NCBI GenBank assembly: GCA_036567085.1
Contig: DATCVG010000041.1
Location: 1 to 32,517 of the forward strand
From: Methylopumilus sp036567085
Lineage (GTDB): Bacteria; Pseudomonadota; Gammaproteobacteria; Burkholderiales; Methylophilaceae
DNA length: 32,517 nucleotides
Reading direction: 5' to 3'
This document shows positions 6,522 to 14,131 of this stretch, in pieces; the first letter of the stretch is position 1; every line of letters starts with the position of its first letter. A program made the translations under genes and the position numbers. Under the pieces are notes generated by a model. The model saw only the letters and a list, made by a program, of their open reading frames with translations. It did no database searches and was not told the origin of the DNA.

Positions 6522-8459
6522 TCAAATTTTTTCTAGAAATTGGATGACTTCTAGATCATCTCGCGTTCGAGAGAAAGGGGGCAAACTCTGCCACATTCTT
6601 TTTCCATAAGCTTTTTCAATAATTCTTGTATCGCATATCACAAGAACTCCTTTATCAAATTCGTCACGTATTAATCGACCAGCGCCCTGTTTTAAAGTAA
6701 TGACTGCATTAGGTAATTGATATTCCATGAAAGCATTCTTGCCACTTTGGTTAATTTTATCAATTCTTGCAGCCAGGACGGGATCCTCTGGCGAAAAAAA
6801 TGGTAATTTATCTATTACCACCAATGACAAAGCGTCACCCTTCACATCTACACCCTCCCAAAAACTTAACGAGCCAATAAGAATAGCGTGACCATGTTCT
6901 CTAAATTTATTTAAAAGATGATTTCTTGAACCATCGCCTTGAAGATAGATTGGATAATCTAATTGATCTGTTTCAATTTTATCTTTGAGGAGTGTAAATA
7001 TTTCTCGCATAGATTTTAATGTCGTACATAAAATAAATGCTCTGCCTTTGCTTGCTTTAATAAAAGGATAGATCTGATTCACAACCGCAAAGTTGAAATT
7101 CTCATGATTGGTATCCGGCATTGTTTTGGGAACGAAGAGTAAAGCTTTTTCAGCGTAATTAAAAGGGCTCTCTTTAGAGACTGAATCTGCATCTATCAGG
7201 CCTAGTTGGTTTTTGAAATGATCAAAATTATTTTTTACAGCGAGTGTTGCTGATGTAAAGACCCATGCAGTTGATTCATTATTAATATGGCTTGCAAACA
7301 TATCAGCAATAGATAACGGCGTATTGTTAAGTTGCAGGGACTGCGAATAAACTTCGATCCATTTAATTGAATTGTTATCTTTATCCTCAAGCCAATCATC
7401 AAAACTCTCAAGTATTTCATTCGCGCTATCAAAATACTTTTCGATCTCTGAATCTCGGTCTTTATGAAGAGTTAATAATTCAATTATTTTTTTGAGTTTT
7501 TGAACCAGATTTAGATAGCTGGATTCGAATTGACTAAAAAAGGAAATCTTTTGATAGGGATATCGATTAGATTCTCTAGGAAATACTAGTCTAAAATCTT
7601 TATTTGCTTTTTCTAAGTCATTTAAAATAAGTTCAAAATCTGAAACATCTTTCATATGTTTTAAATAAATCTGAAAACCATCTTGAACTATCTCGCTAAT
7701 CTTACTGGTTGAAATATTTTTCCCAAAAAAAATAGAAGCAATATCAGGTATCTGATGTGCTTCATCAAAAATAACTGTTGTGGCTTTTGGAAGAAGTTCA
7801 GATATACCTTCCTCTTTCATATTAAGATCGGCAAAGAATAAATGGTGATTAACAATCGTAACATCCGCAGCTAATGCTTTTTTTCGGGCACTCATGACAA
7901 AACACTCTTTATAAAAACTACAATCCTGACCCAAACAATTTTCTTTAGTAGAGGTTACTTGCGGCCATATAGAGGAGCTTTCTGGAATAGTATCTAATTC
8001 AGCTCTGTCACCATCAATACTATGCTTTGCATATTGGTTTACGAGATGTAAATGGGTGACATCTTCTTTGGTCATAAAAGCACCTTCAATCATGGCGTTT
8101 TCTAATCGCAAATGGCATAAATAATTTGATCTACCTTTGAGCATAGCTAAACTCACAGGGACCTTTAATGCGTCCCTAATCACAGGAATATCTTTAGTGA
8201 ATAATTGATCCTGTAAATTTTTAGTTGCTGTAGAAATAATAATTTTGCCGCCAGAAAGAAATGCCGGGACAAGATACGCAAAAGTTTTACCAATGCCTGT
8301 TCCCGCTTCGACAATTATTTTTTTTTTATGTGTAATCGCTTCGTCAATTAAGATCGAGATATCGATCTGCTCTTGTCTCACTCGATAGCCATCAATGTTA
8401 TGAGAAAGATCGCCTTTTTCGCTAAAAAATTCTTTGATAAATATTTCATTCATAATCAT
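6522..8459 (-). CDS. yoaA: YoaA-type ATP-dependent DNA helicase (XPD/DinG superfamily)
   Basis: A 645-residue superfamily 2 5'-3' helicase with an iron-sulfur cluster. Walker A EAGTGIGKT spans residues 51-59, and DEAH is near residue 231. The four cluster cysteines are C115, C175, C180 and C186. C-terminal helicase motifs include LIGSLSFWEGVDVKGD and QGAGRLIRD. Length (E. coli YoaA is 636) and the position directly before tsaB favour YoaA over DinG. E. coli YoaA works with HolC (chi) in tolerance to replication damage, contacting it through its C-terminus; here that end contains SRTRDDLEVIQFL. Two ATGs lie close together (8459 and 8453). The first is taken because GAGA sits 7 bases before it. 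It heads a five-gene operon. Confidence 0.88.
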   Translation of the reverse strand: MIMNEIFIKEFFSEKGDLSHNIDGYRVRQEQIDISILIDEAITHKKKIIVEAGTGIGKTFAYLVPAFLSGGKIIISTATKNLQDQLFTKDIPVIRDALKVPVSLAMLKGRSNYLCHLRLENAMIEGAFMTKEDVTHLHLVNQYAKHSIDGDRAELDTIPESSSIWPQVTSTKENCLGQDCSFYKECFVMSARKKALAADVTIVNHHLFFADLNMKEEGISELLPKATTVIFDEAHQIPDIASIFFGKNISTSKISEIVQDGFQIYLKHMKDVSDFELILNDLEKANKDFRLVFPRESNRYPYQKISFFSQFESSYLNLVQKLKKIIELLTLHKDRDSEIEKYFDSANEILESFDDWLEDKDNNSIKWIEVYSQSLQLNNTPLSIADMFASHINNESTAWVFTSATLAVKNNFDHFKNQLGLIDADSVSKESPFNYAEKALLFVPKTMPDTNHENFNFAVVNQIYPFIKASKGRAFILCTTLKSMREIFTLLKDKIETDQLDYPIYLQGDGSRNHLLNKFREHGHAILIGSLSFWEGVDVKGDALSLVVIDKLPFFSPEDPVLAARIDKINQSGKNAFMEYQLPNAVITLKQGAGRLIRDEFDKGVLVICDTRIIEKAYGKRMWQSLPPFSRTRDDLEVIQFLEKI

Positions 8460-8467
8460 ATGATTAT
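8452..8467. promoter_or_regulatory. 16-bp perfect palindrome at the yoaA start
   Basis: ATAATCATATGATTAT is a perfect dyad centred at 8459/8460. It covers the yoaA start codon and lies in the short region between divergent yoaA and the NlpC/P60 gene. It could be an operator for a dimeric regulator or a structure in the yoaA messenger. AT-richness makes chance possible. Confidence 0.35.
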
Positions 8468-8489
8468 CTCATGCAGATGAAACTCCGAT

Positions 8490-8517
8490 TTCACAAACCC
8501 TCTATAAATGATAAAAT
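8490..8517 (+). promoter_or_regulatory. predicted promoter for the NlpC/P60 gene
   Basis: TTCACA (8490-8495), a 16-base spacer and TAAAAT (8512-8517) each match the sigma70 consensus at 5/6 positions. Start of transcription would be near 8524, upstream of the ATG at 8544 but downstream of the in-frame ATG at 8508, which supports the later start. Confidence 0.4.
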
Positions 8518-8543
8518 TTCAGAAATTGACTTATTTTCAAACT

Positions 8544-9074
8544 ATGAATTTCAAAGCTTTACTCATCTTTGTAGCGATCGTATTTTCTAGCCCGTCTTGG
8601 GCGGAAACTGATTCATTGAATTTAGATGCTTCAGGCACAGCTTCACCATCGGAAGTATCACCGGCAGCTGATCAGCAATGGAAAAGGGATATTGCCCTCA
8701 TTATTGATAAAGCTTATGAGCTCACTGGTATTAAATATAAATTGGGGGGCTCAAGGCCAGAAACCGGTTTTGATTGCAGTCAATTTGTAAAATATGTCTT
8801 TGAGCAGGCTTTAAATCTTAGCCTTCCACCAAGCGCCAGGTCCCTCAGTAAGATGGGTGAAACAATTAAATTTGAAGACTTGCAGCCAGGTGATCTTGTA
8901 TTCTTTAATACACGAAAATCTAAGTATTCTCATGTGGGTATCTATGTTGGAAATAATAAATTTATTCATGCGCCACGAACAGGCAAAACTATTCGTGTTG
9001 AAAGCCTTACAAAAAACTACTGGCTTAAAAGATTTAATGGCGCAACAAGAGTTGACGCAGAAGAAACGCTTTAA
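8544..9074 (+). CDS. secreted NlpC/P60 family peptidoglycan hydrolase
   Basis: A 176-residue exported cysteine peptidase expected to cut peptide cross-links in murein. A signal peptide (MNFKALLIFVAIVFSS) ends about A20 (PSWA/ETD), with no lipobox cysteine. A Ser/Pro/Ala-rich linker reaches residue 45. The catalytic domain follows: Cys78 in GFDCSQFVKYVF, His130 in YSHVGIYVG and His142 in FIHAPR. The domain matches the Spr/MepS type. I use the ATG at 8544 rather than 8508, because the earlier one falls in the predicted promoter and would add an odd hydrophilic extension before the signal peptide. Its stop shares the TTAA palindrome with the stop of the convergent Rdx gene. Confidence 0.9.
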   Translation: MNFKALLIFVAIVFSSPSWAETDSLNLDASGTASPSEVSPAADQQWKRDIALIIDKAYELTGIKYKLGGSRPETGFDCSQFVKYVFEQALNLSLPPSARSLSKMGETIKFEDLQPGDLVFFNTRKSKYSHVGIYVGNNKFIHAPRTGKTIRVESLTKNYWLKRFNGATRVDAEETL

Positions 9075-9358
9075 AGCTCGCTATGTCCGAGATTTTTCTT
9101 TGGGTTAATATTATCCCTTATCAACTTTTTAATATCCTTGATATCAAGAAATCCTCCAAAATCTGATCTGGAATAGATCTTTTCTTTATCTAAGAAAATT
9201 TCAAAAACACCGCCCGATTTAGGGGTTAAGGTAACAGATATAATTTCATCCTGAAAAGTCGTCAGTATTTCCTGCATCATCCATGAAGCCCGCGGAAGCC
9301 AGCCACATTGGGTACAAAATTGAATTTCGATTTGATGTGTTTTAGATTTAGTTCCCAT
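9071..9358 (-). CDS. Rdx (SelT/SelW/SelH-like) thioredoxin-fold protein
   Basis: A 95-residue small protein of the Rdx family. The N-terminal strand IEIQFCTQCGW holds a CxxC pair (C15, C18) at the place of the CxxU of selenoprotein W, so this is the cysteine form. VTLTPKSGGVFEIFLDKEKIYSR in the middle and a C-terminal helix DIKDIKKLIRDNI complete the typical fold. A redox role is inferred from the fold; the bacterial members have no firmly known substrate. It is expected to be cytosolic, with no signal peptide. It stands alone, convergent with the NlpC/P60 gene (4-base overlap) and divergent from ctpA. Confidence 0.88.
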   Translation of the reverse strand: MGTKSKTHQIEIQFCTQCGWLPRASWMMQEILTTFQDEIISVTLTPKSGGVFEIFLDKEKIYSRSDFGGFLDIKDIKKLIRDNINPKKNLGHSEL

Positions 9359-9476
9359 AGTTCAAAGTTATTCTTAAAATATTTTTATTAAAGGCTATTG
9401 ATATAAGCCAAACAAAAAGACAGAATGCTTTATTATTAATTAATTCATGCTTAACAGCTTATTACGAAAGTCATTC

Positions 9477-10886
9477 ATGCGCTCAAAATTCGAAAAATTT
9501 ACCCTCATAGCCTGTGGCGCTATTATAGGTGTTCTGATCAGTTTGAATTTACCCGTCTTTGCGGATAAAGCTGAAAAAAACAATCTCCCAATTGATGAGC
9601 TAAGAACTTTTGCTGAAGTTTTTGGCAAGATTAAATCTGATTATGTAGAGCCAGTTGAAGACAAAAAGCTTATCAACGAAGCACTTAATGGCATGCTTAC
9701 CGGCCTTGATCCTCATTCTTCTTTTCTAAATATCGAAGACTTTAAAGATTTAAATCAAGCAACTCAAGGTGAGTTTGGCGGACTTGGAATTGAAGTCGGC
9801 ATGGAAGATGGTTTTGTTAAAGTTATCTCTCCCATTGAAGATAGCCCAGCTTATAAAGCAGGACTAAAGAGTGGTGACCTAATTATGAAATTAGATGAAT
9901 CATCTACAAAAGGTTTATCACTGAATGACTCCGTTAAAAAAATGCGTGGCAAACCCGGAAGTAGCATTGTACTTACCGTATTAAGAAAAGGTGAAACCAA
10001 ACCTTTAACTTTTAATTTAGTACGCGCTATTATCAAATCACAAAGTGTTAAAGGAAAGCTATCTGAGGCTAATTACGCTTATGTTCGTATCGCTCAATTT
10101 CAAGAGCATACAGGTGAAGACTTAGCAAAACTCTTAAAAAATCTTCGTCAACAAAATAAAGCCCCTTTAAAAGGTATATTGCTTGATCTTAGAAATAATC
10201 CAGGTGGTTTATTAAATTCTGCAGTTGGCGTTTCTGCTGCTTTCTTGCCTAAGGGTGATTTGGTTGTTTATACAGAAGGCCGTGCCCAAGACTCAAAAAT
10301 GCATCTTACTGCAACTCCTGAAAATTATCTTAAAGGTGGCGGCAAAGATGATTACCTTAAAGACTTTCCGGAAGATATCAGATCAACGCCTATGGCAGTT
10401 TTAGTAAATAACGGATCTGCATCTGCATCTGAAATTGTGGCAGGTGCTCTCCAAGATCATAAGAGAGCCCTGATTGTCGGCATGCAAAGTTTTGGTAAAG
10501 GGTCTGTACAAAGTATTCTGCCTATGAATAACGGTACTGCCATTAAGATGACAACAGCAAGATACTTCACCCCTAAAGGGAGATCAATTCAGGCTAAAGG
10601 TATTGTGCCTGACATTATCGTTGATGATGGAAGTGATCCTTCATTTATGACCAAAGAAGCGGATCTGACAAATCATCTCTCAAATCCAAAAGATAGTGAT
10701 GCCAACGTCGCTCCCAAAGATAAAGATAGCAAACCTGTAACTTCGCCAGTTAAAAAATCTGAAGAGGATAAAAAGAAGACCTCTGATGCTCCCTCAGGCC
10801 CAATTGAGCCAGGAAGTAAAGCGGATAAGCAATTCCAAGAAGCAATGAATATTCTCAAAGGCCTTCAGATTATTCAAAATAAATGA
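9477..10886 (+). CDS. ctpA: C-terminal processing peptidase CtpA (S41 family)
   Basis: A 469-residue periplasmic serine protease that clips C-terminal tails of exported proteins. It has an N-terminal signal or anchor helix (residues about 8-27, ending PVFADKAE), LRTFAEVFGKIKSDYVEP typical of the family, and a PDZ domain at about residues 80-165. In the peptidase domain the Ser nucleophile lies in NNGSASASEIV (near residue 313) and the base Lys in SFGKGSVQ (near 340). A Lys/Ser/Pro-rich tail runs from about 385. The ATG at 9477 gives the normal betaproteobacterial N-terminus with CGAAAG-like spacing; the in-frame ATG at 9447 has no support. Its stop overlaps the coq7 start (ATGA). Confidence 0.95.
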   Translation: MRSKFEKFTLIACGAIIGVLISLNLPVFADKAEKNNLPIDELRTFAEVFGKIKSDYVEPVEDKKLINEALNGMLTGLDPHSSFLNIEDFKDLNQATQGEFGGLGIEVGMEDGFVKVISPIEDSPAYKAGLKSGDLIMKLDESSTKGLSLNDSVKKMRGKPGSSIVLTVLRKGETKPLTFNLVRAIIKSQSVKGKLSEANYAYVRIAQFQEHTGEDLAKLLKNLRQQNKAPLKGILLDLRNNPGGLLNSAVGVSAAFLPKGDLVVYTEGRAQDSKMHLTATPENYLKGGGKDDYLKDFPEDIRSTPMAVLVNNGSASASEIVAGALQDHKRALIVGMQSFGKGSVQSILPMNNGTAIKMTTARYFTPKGRSIQAKGIVPDIIVDDGSDPSFMTKEADLTNHLSNPKDSDANVAPKDKDSKPVTSPVKKSEEDKKKTSDAPSGPIEPGSKADKQFQEAMNILKGLQIIQNK

Positions 10887-11503
10887 TTGATGATCTTATC
10901 GTTGAGTTTGATAAGGGACTAAAGGTTTTATTTACTAAACCTAAAGGCTCAAGACCGAGACCTGACCTTCACATTAAAGAAACTGAATTAACCAAGGACG
11001 AAAAAAAACGTACGATCGAACTGATGCGCGTTAATCATACAGGTGAAGTTTGCGCTCAAGCTTTATATAGCGGACAACTTCTTTTCAATTCACATGGTGA
11101 AGGTGCCGAATCTTTAAAGAAAGCATCCAAAGAAGAAATCGATCACCTTGATTGGTGTAATTCTAGGATCTACGAATTAGGAGGTAAAACAAGCCTTCTC
11201 AATCCTTTGTGGTATATGGGCTCTTTTTTAATAGGCTCTTTTGCAAGCACGTTAGGTGAAAAATATAACTTAGGATTCCTAGCTGAAACAGAACGACAAG
11301 TAGCACAACATTTAACAGGTCATTTAAAGAAAATTTCTAAAAAAGATCTTAAGACGAATAAAATACTAGAAGTTATGGCGGATGACGAAGAACAACATGC
11401 AATCAAGGCAAAAGAACTAGGTGGCGCTGAATTACCCCGTCAGGTCAAAAATGCTATGTCATTAACATCAAAAATGATGATAACACTCTCGGCAAAAATT
11501 TAA
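10883..11503 (+). CDS. coq7: demethoxyubiquinone monooxygenase Coq7
   Basis: A 206-residue di-iron hydroxylase that adds the last ring hydroxyl in ubiquinone synthesis (2-polyprenyl-3-methyl-6-methoxy-1,4-benzoquinone to the hydroxyquinone). Iron-ligand motifs are visible: ELMRVNHTGEVCAQALY (Glu), EEIDHLDWC (ExxH), ETERQVAQHL (Glu) and DDEEQHA (ExxH) near the C-terminus. A membrane-surface hydrophobic stretch PLWYMGSFLIGSFAS lies in the middle. It is translationally coupled to ctpA (ATGA) and 3 bases ahead of the DUF2322 gene. It needs oxygen, so the cell is aerobic. Confidence 0.96.
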   Translation: MIDDLIVEFDKGLKVLFTKPKGSRPRPDLHIKETELTKDEKKRTIELMRVNHTGEVCAQALYSGQLLFNSHGEGAESLKKASKEEIDHLDWCNSRIYELGGKTSLLNPLWYMGSFLIGSFASTLGEKYNLGFLAETERQVAQHLTGHLKKISKKDLKTNKILEVMADDEEQHAIKAKELGGAELPRQVKNAMSLTSKMMITLSAKI

Positions 11504-11506
11504 TCA

Positions 11507-11821
11507 ATGCAAAAATTTAATGATATTTTATTAACACTCGACAATTCAGATCACATTGATCGTATCGAAATTTATAAAAATAATGTTTTGATAGGTACTA
11601 TCGAAAATAAACCAGGGAGCCAAGGCTCCGTAAAAGTCTATCAACATCTCTGGAAAATTTTTGGCGCTATTACCCTTGATGCAGCAATTGAAGGTCTTGA
11701 TTTATATTCAGAACATACTGAAGATGCTCAAAAAAATCCTGGCAAGCATCCAAATATTGATCGTCTTCTTACCGTTATGGAAAATGAAGAGCCCCTTGAT
11801 TTAAAAATCATTAAAAATTAA
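11507..11821 (+). CDS. DUF2322 family protein
   Basis: A 104-residue soluble protein of unknown function that fits DUF2322. An N-terminal strand-rich half contains IENKPGSQGSVKVYQHL. It is followed by the most characteristic stretch, AAIEGLDLYSEHTEDAQKNPGKHPNIDRLL (split here: AAIEGLDLYSEHT, then NPGKHPNIDRLL). There is no signal peptide and no membrane helix. It is the last gene of ctpA-coq7-DUF2322, starting 3 bases after coq7. Its stop is only 8 bases from the stop of convergent osmC, with no terminator between. No role can be given from context; family recall, not a search, supports the name. Confidence 0.75.
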   Translation: MQKFNDILLTLDNSDHIDRIEIYKNNVLIGTIENKPGSQGSVKVYQHLWKIFGAITLDAAIEGLDLYSEHTEDAQKNPGKHPNIDRLLTVMENEEPLDLKIIKN

Positions 11822-11829
11822 TTGAGTAG

Positions 11830-12249
11830 TTAGATACCTTCTTTAATTTCGAAATCGTGAGTAATTTGCACCGACTTAGACAGCATAATGGATGCTGAAC
11901 AATATTTTTCAGCTGATAATTTAATTGCGCGCTCAACTTGATCTTTATCCAAGCCCTTACCTTTTAGAACAAAATGAATGTGAATCTTAGTAAAAACTTT
12001 AGGTATTGTCTCAGCCCTTTCAGCTTCAATTTCAGCATAACAATCACTAATAGCTTGTCTTGATTTCTTAAGGATCGTGACCACATCAAATGATGTGCAT
12101 CCACCCATGCCGATAAGCAACATCTCCATAGGTCGCATCCCTAGTTTTCTGCCGCCCAATTCTTCGGGACCATCAAGAATCACTGAATGATTGGACTCAG
12201 ACTCACCTATGAAACATACATTTTCAATCCATTTAACTCTAGCTTTCAT
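11830..12249 (-). CDS. OsmC family peroxiredoxin-like protein
   Basis: A 139-residue protein of the OsmC/Ohr fold, closest in style to YhfA. The two conserved cysteines of the thiol-peroxidase centre are present: C51 in GMGGCTSFD and C117 in EKYCSAS. The N-terminal MRPMEMLLIGM segment leads into the first. Members reduce organic hydroperoxides in some cases; YhfA-like proteins have no firm substrate, so the reaction is inferred. It is cytosolic, with no signal peptide. It is the last gene in the five-gene minus-strand run and its ATG overlaps the FKBP stop by one base (TAATG), suggesting translational coupling. Confidence 0.9.
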   Translation of the reverse strand: MKARVKWIENVCFIGESESNHSVILDGPEELGGRKLGMRPMEMLLIGMGGCTSFDVVTILKKSRQAISDCYAEIEAERAETIPKVFTKIHIHFVLKGKGLDKDQVERAIKLSAEKYCSASIMLSKSVQITHDFEIKEGI

Positions 12250-12713
12250 TACTTAACTCCGAGTAACTCAACATCAAAAATTAAAGTAGCATTCGGGGGA
12301 ATAACACCACCAGCGCCGCGAGAGCCATAGCCCATATCTGGCGGAATGATAAGCGTTCTTTTGCCATGAATTTTCATGCCATCCACACCATCATCCCAAC
12401 CTCGAATCACTTGACCAGCCCCTAAATTAAATACGAAAGGGTCATTGCGATCTAGTGAGCTATCAAATTTTTTTCCCTTGCCATCTTTCTGATTCGGATC
12501 ATATAACCAACCTGAGTAATGCACTGTCACAGCAAGGCCTTTTTCGGCTTGTCGCCCATTGCCTAAAACAGTATCTTTAATAACCAATGTAGTAATATTT
12601 TTTTCCAATTTAATTTCCTTTTGTGAGATTTGTGACTCAGCAGACGCTAAGTCAATATTAAATAAAATAACACTAAAAACTAAAATAAATTTAAACACGT
12701 TCGTATGTCGCAT
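12249..12713 (-). CDS. secreted FKBP-type peptidyl-prolyl isomerase
   Basis: A 154-residue periplasmic PPIase. A signal peptide (basic MRHTNVFK, hydrophobic core, cleavage near DLASA/ESQ) precedes one FKBP domain. The domain contains GLAVTVHYSGWLYD, GKKFDSSLDRNDPFVFNLGAGQVIRGWDDGV (key pieces FDSS, VIRGWDDG), LIIPPDMGYGSRGAGGVIPPNATLIFDVELL. The usual FKBP active-site aromatic and Asp positions are kept. It catalyses cis-trans proline isomerisation in exported proteins. It lies between dacB (18 bases upstream) and osmC (1-base overlap), in a run with an envelope flavour at dacB. Confidence 0.95.
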   Translation of the reverse strand: MRHTNVFKFILVFSVILFNIDLASAESQISQKEIKLEKNITTLVIKDTVLGNGRQAEKGLAVTVHYSGWLYDPNQKDGKGKKFDSSLDRNDPFVFNLGAGQVIRGWDDGVDGMKIHGKRTLIIPPDMGYGSRGAGGVIPPNATLIFDVELLGVK

Positions 12714-12731
12714 ATTAAGATTCCCTTAAGT

Positions 12732-14129
12732 TTAATTAAGATAGGTCCATTCAATCAGATCATCTTGTATTTTAGTTGATTCACTTGCTTTAGGATCATT
12801 CGCCATAAATATAAAAACTTTTACATCATTATTTTTATCAAAAATATATCCTGCGATAGCACTAACATTTTGGATGCTGCCGGTTTTTAAATAAGCATGC
12901 TTAGCGACTGATAATTTTTTTCCTCTATTTTTCAAAGTACCATCAATACCTATATTTGGAAGCGATGATATAAATTCAGGCATATAAAGGTTACTGTATG
13001 CTTTTTCTAATAAGAAACCTAAATCTCCTGCATTTATTTTTGCATTTCTTGAAAGCCCTGCGCCATTATCCATTTCAAGAGAATCCAGTTTCAATTTTTC
13101 TTTCATTAAAGACTCTTTCGTAAACCTTCCGGCTTCATTTTCAGTGATTGGATTACCATTATTTTCTGCGAGTATGGTGAGTAATAAATTTCTGGCAATC
13201 AGATTTTGACTATATTTATTTATATCTCGCACAACAAGACTTAGTGGCTTTGATTGATGCTCATAGATTTTATGTGTGTCATTAAAATTTTGATATGTAT
13301 TTTTAAACTCGCCCTCAATAACTCCTCCATGTGTCTTCCAAATTTTTTCAAATAGATCTTTAGATAATCGATTGGCGCTTAATATGGATAAATTGATATC
13401 CTTACTTTCACATGCTTTATCGAAGCTACCATTAAATCTAATTTCCGATACATTAGATTTTGTTTCTACCTCGTAACCAAGAGCATCCTTCCATTCATTG
13501 CAGTCCTGGTCTGTAAGTTTTAAATGGTTAATGACTTTTAATGTTGGGATTTCAGGAAAGGTTTGTATATAAATTTTTTCATTTATTATCGAAAAATTAA
13601 AATTGATTGTATTTTCGTTAACTACAAAAGATTTTGGATTTACGTTATATGCACGATATTTTTTATCGTCAATAAGGTCTTGATTTTTTAGTTCGCCAAA
13701 AAAGCTTTCATCAATAATGATATTACCGTGAATATACTTAATGCCTTTTTGTTGAACTTTTTCAATAATTTCAGAAAAATCTGCATAAGTAAGCGTCGGA
13801 TCGCCATAACCTTTAATAATGAGATCGCCGTATAGATGTTTATTTTTTATGTTGCCTTTATAAAGCACTTCTGTCTTCCATTGATACTGAGGACCCAAAA
13901 GCTGAAGTCCGGCGTATGTCGAAACTAACTTCATCACTGAGGCTGGATTGAATGCCTTTTGTTCGTTATAACTAAAAATTTTTTTTCGTTTAGAGATATT
14001 TTTAATATAAAGCGAGTAATTACCTTTTGAAAGTTCTGAGCGATTCAATATTTTATTGATTGTATCAATATCCAAATCTGCAAATACTGGATTTACCCAT
14101 ATGAGAAATATAAGAAGTAGTATTCGCAT
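12732..14129 (-). CDS. dacB: D-alanyl-D-alanine carboxypeptidase/endopeptidase PBP4
   Basis: A 465-residue penicillin-binding protein of peptidase family S13, trimming peptidoglycan peptides and opening cross-links in the periplasm. It has a short signal peptide (cleavage near PVFA/DLD). The three penicillin-binding motifs are present: SVMK at residues 64-67, SQN near residue 307 and KTG near residue 416. The large insert between the first two motifs is normal for this class, as is the length (E. coli DacB is 477). It starts 2 bases after the bioA stop and is followed by the FKBP gene. Confidence 0.95.
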   Translation of the reverse strand: MRILLLIFLIWVNPVFADLDIDTINKILNRSELSKGNYSLYIKNISKRKKIFSYNEQKAFNPASVMKLVSTYAGLQLLGPQYQWKTEVLYKGNIKNKHLYGDLIIKGYGDPTLTYADFSEIIEKVQQKGIKYIHGNIIIDESFFGELKNQDLIDDKKYRAYNVNPKSFVVNENTINFNFSIINEKIYIQTFPEIPTLKVINHLKLTDQDCNEWKDALGYEVETKSNVSEIRFNGSFDKACESKDINLSILSANRLSKDLFEKIWKTHGGVIEGEFKNTYQNFNDTHKIYEHQSKPLSLVVRDINKYSQNLIARNLLLTILAENNGNPITENEAGRFTKESLMKEKLKLDSLEMDNGAGLSRNAKINAGDLGFLLEKAYSNLYMPEFISSLPNIGIDGTLKNRGKKLSVAKHAYLKTGSIQNVSAIAGYIFDKNNDVKVFIFMANDPKASESTKIQDDLIEWTYLN

Positions 14130-14131
14130 AT

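Noticed and set aside
6522..8459. Calling the helicase DinG
   Set aside because: Iron-sulfur helicases of this group are similar, but the position directly before tsaB and the length fit YoaA better.
9071..9358. Selenoprotein reading of the Rdx gene
   Set aside because: The active-site pair is encoded as two cysteines with no in-frame TGA.
9398..9426. Possible ctpA promoter TTGATA, 17 bases, CAGAAT
   Set aside because: The -10 box is weak and other A/T-rich options in the same gap are equally good.
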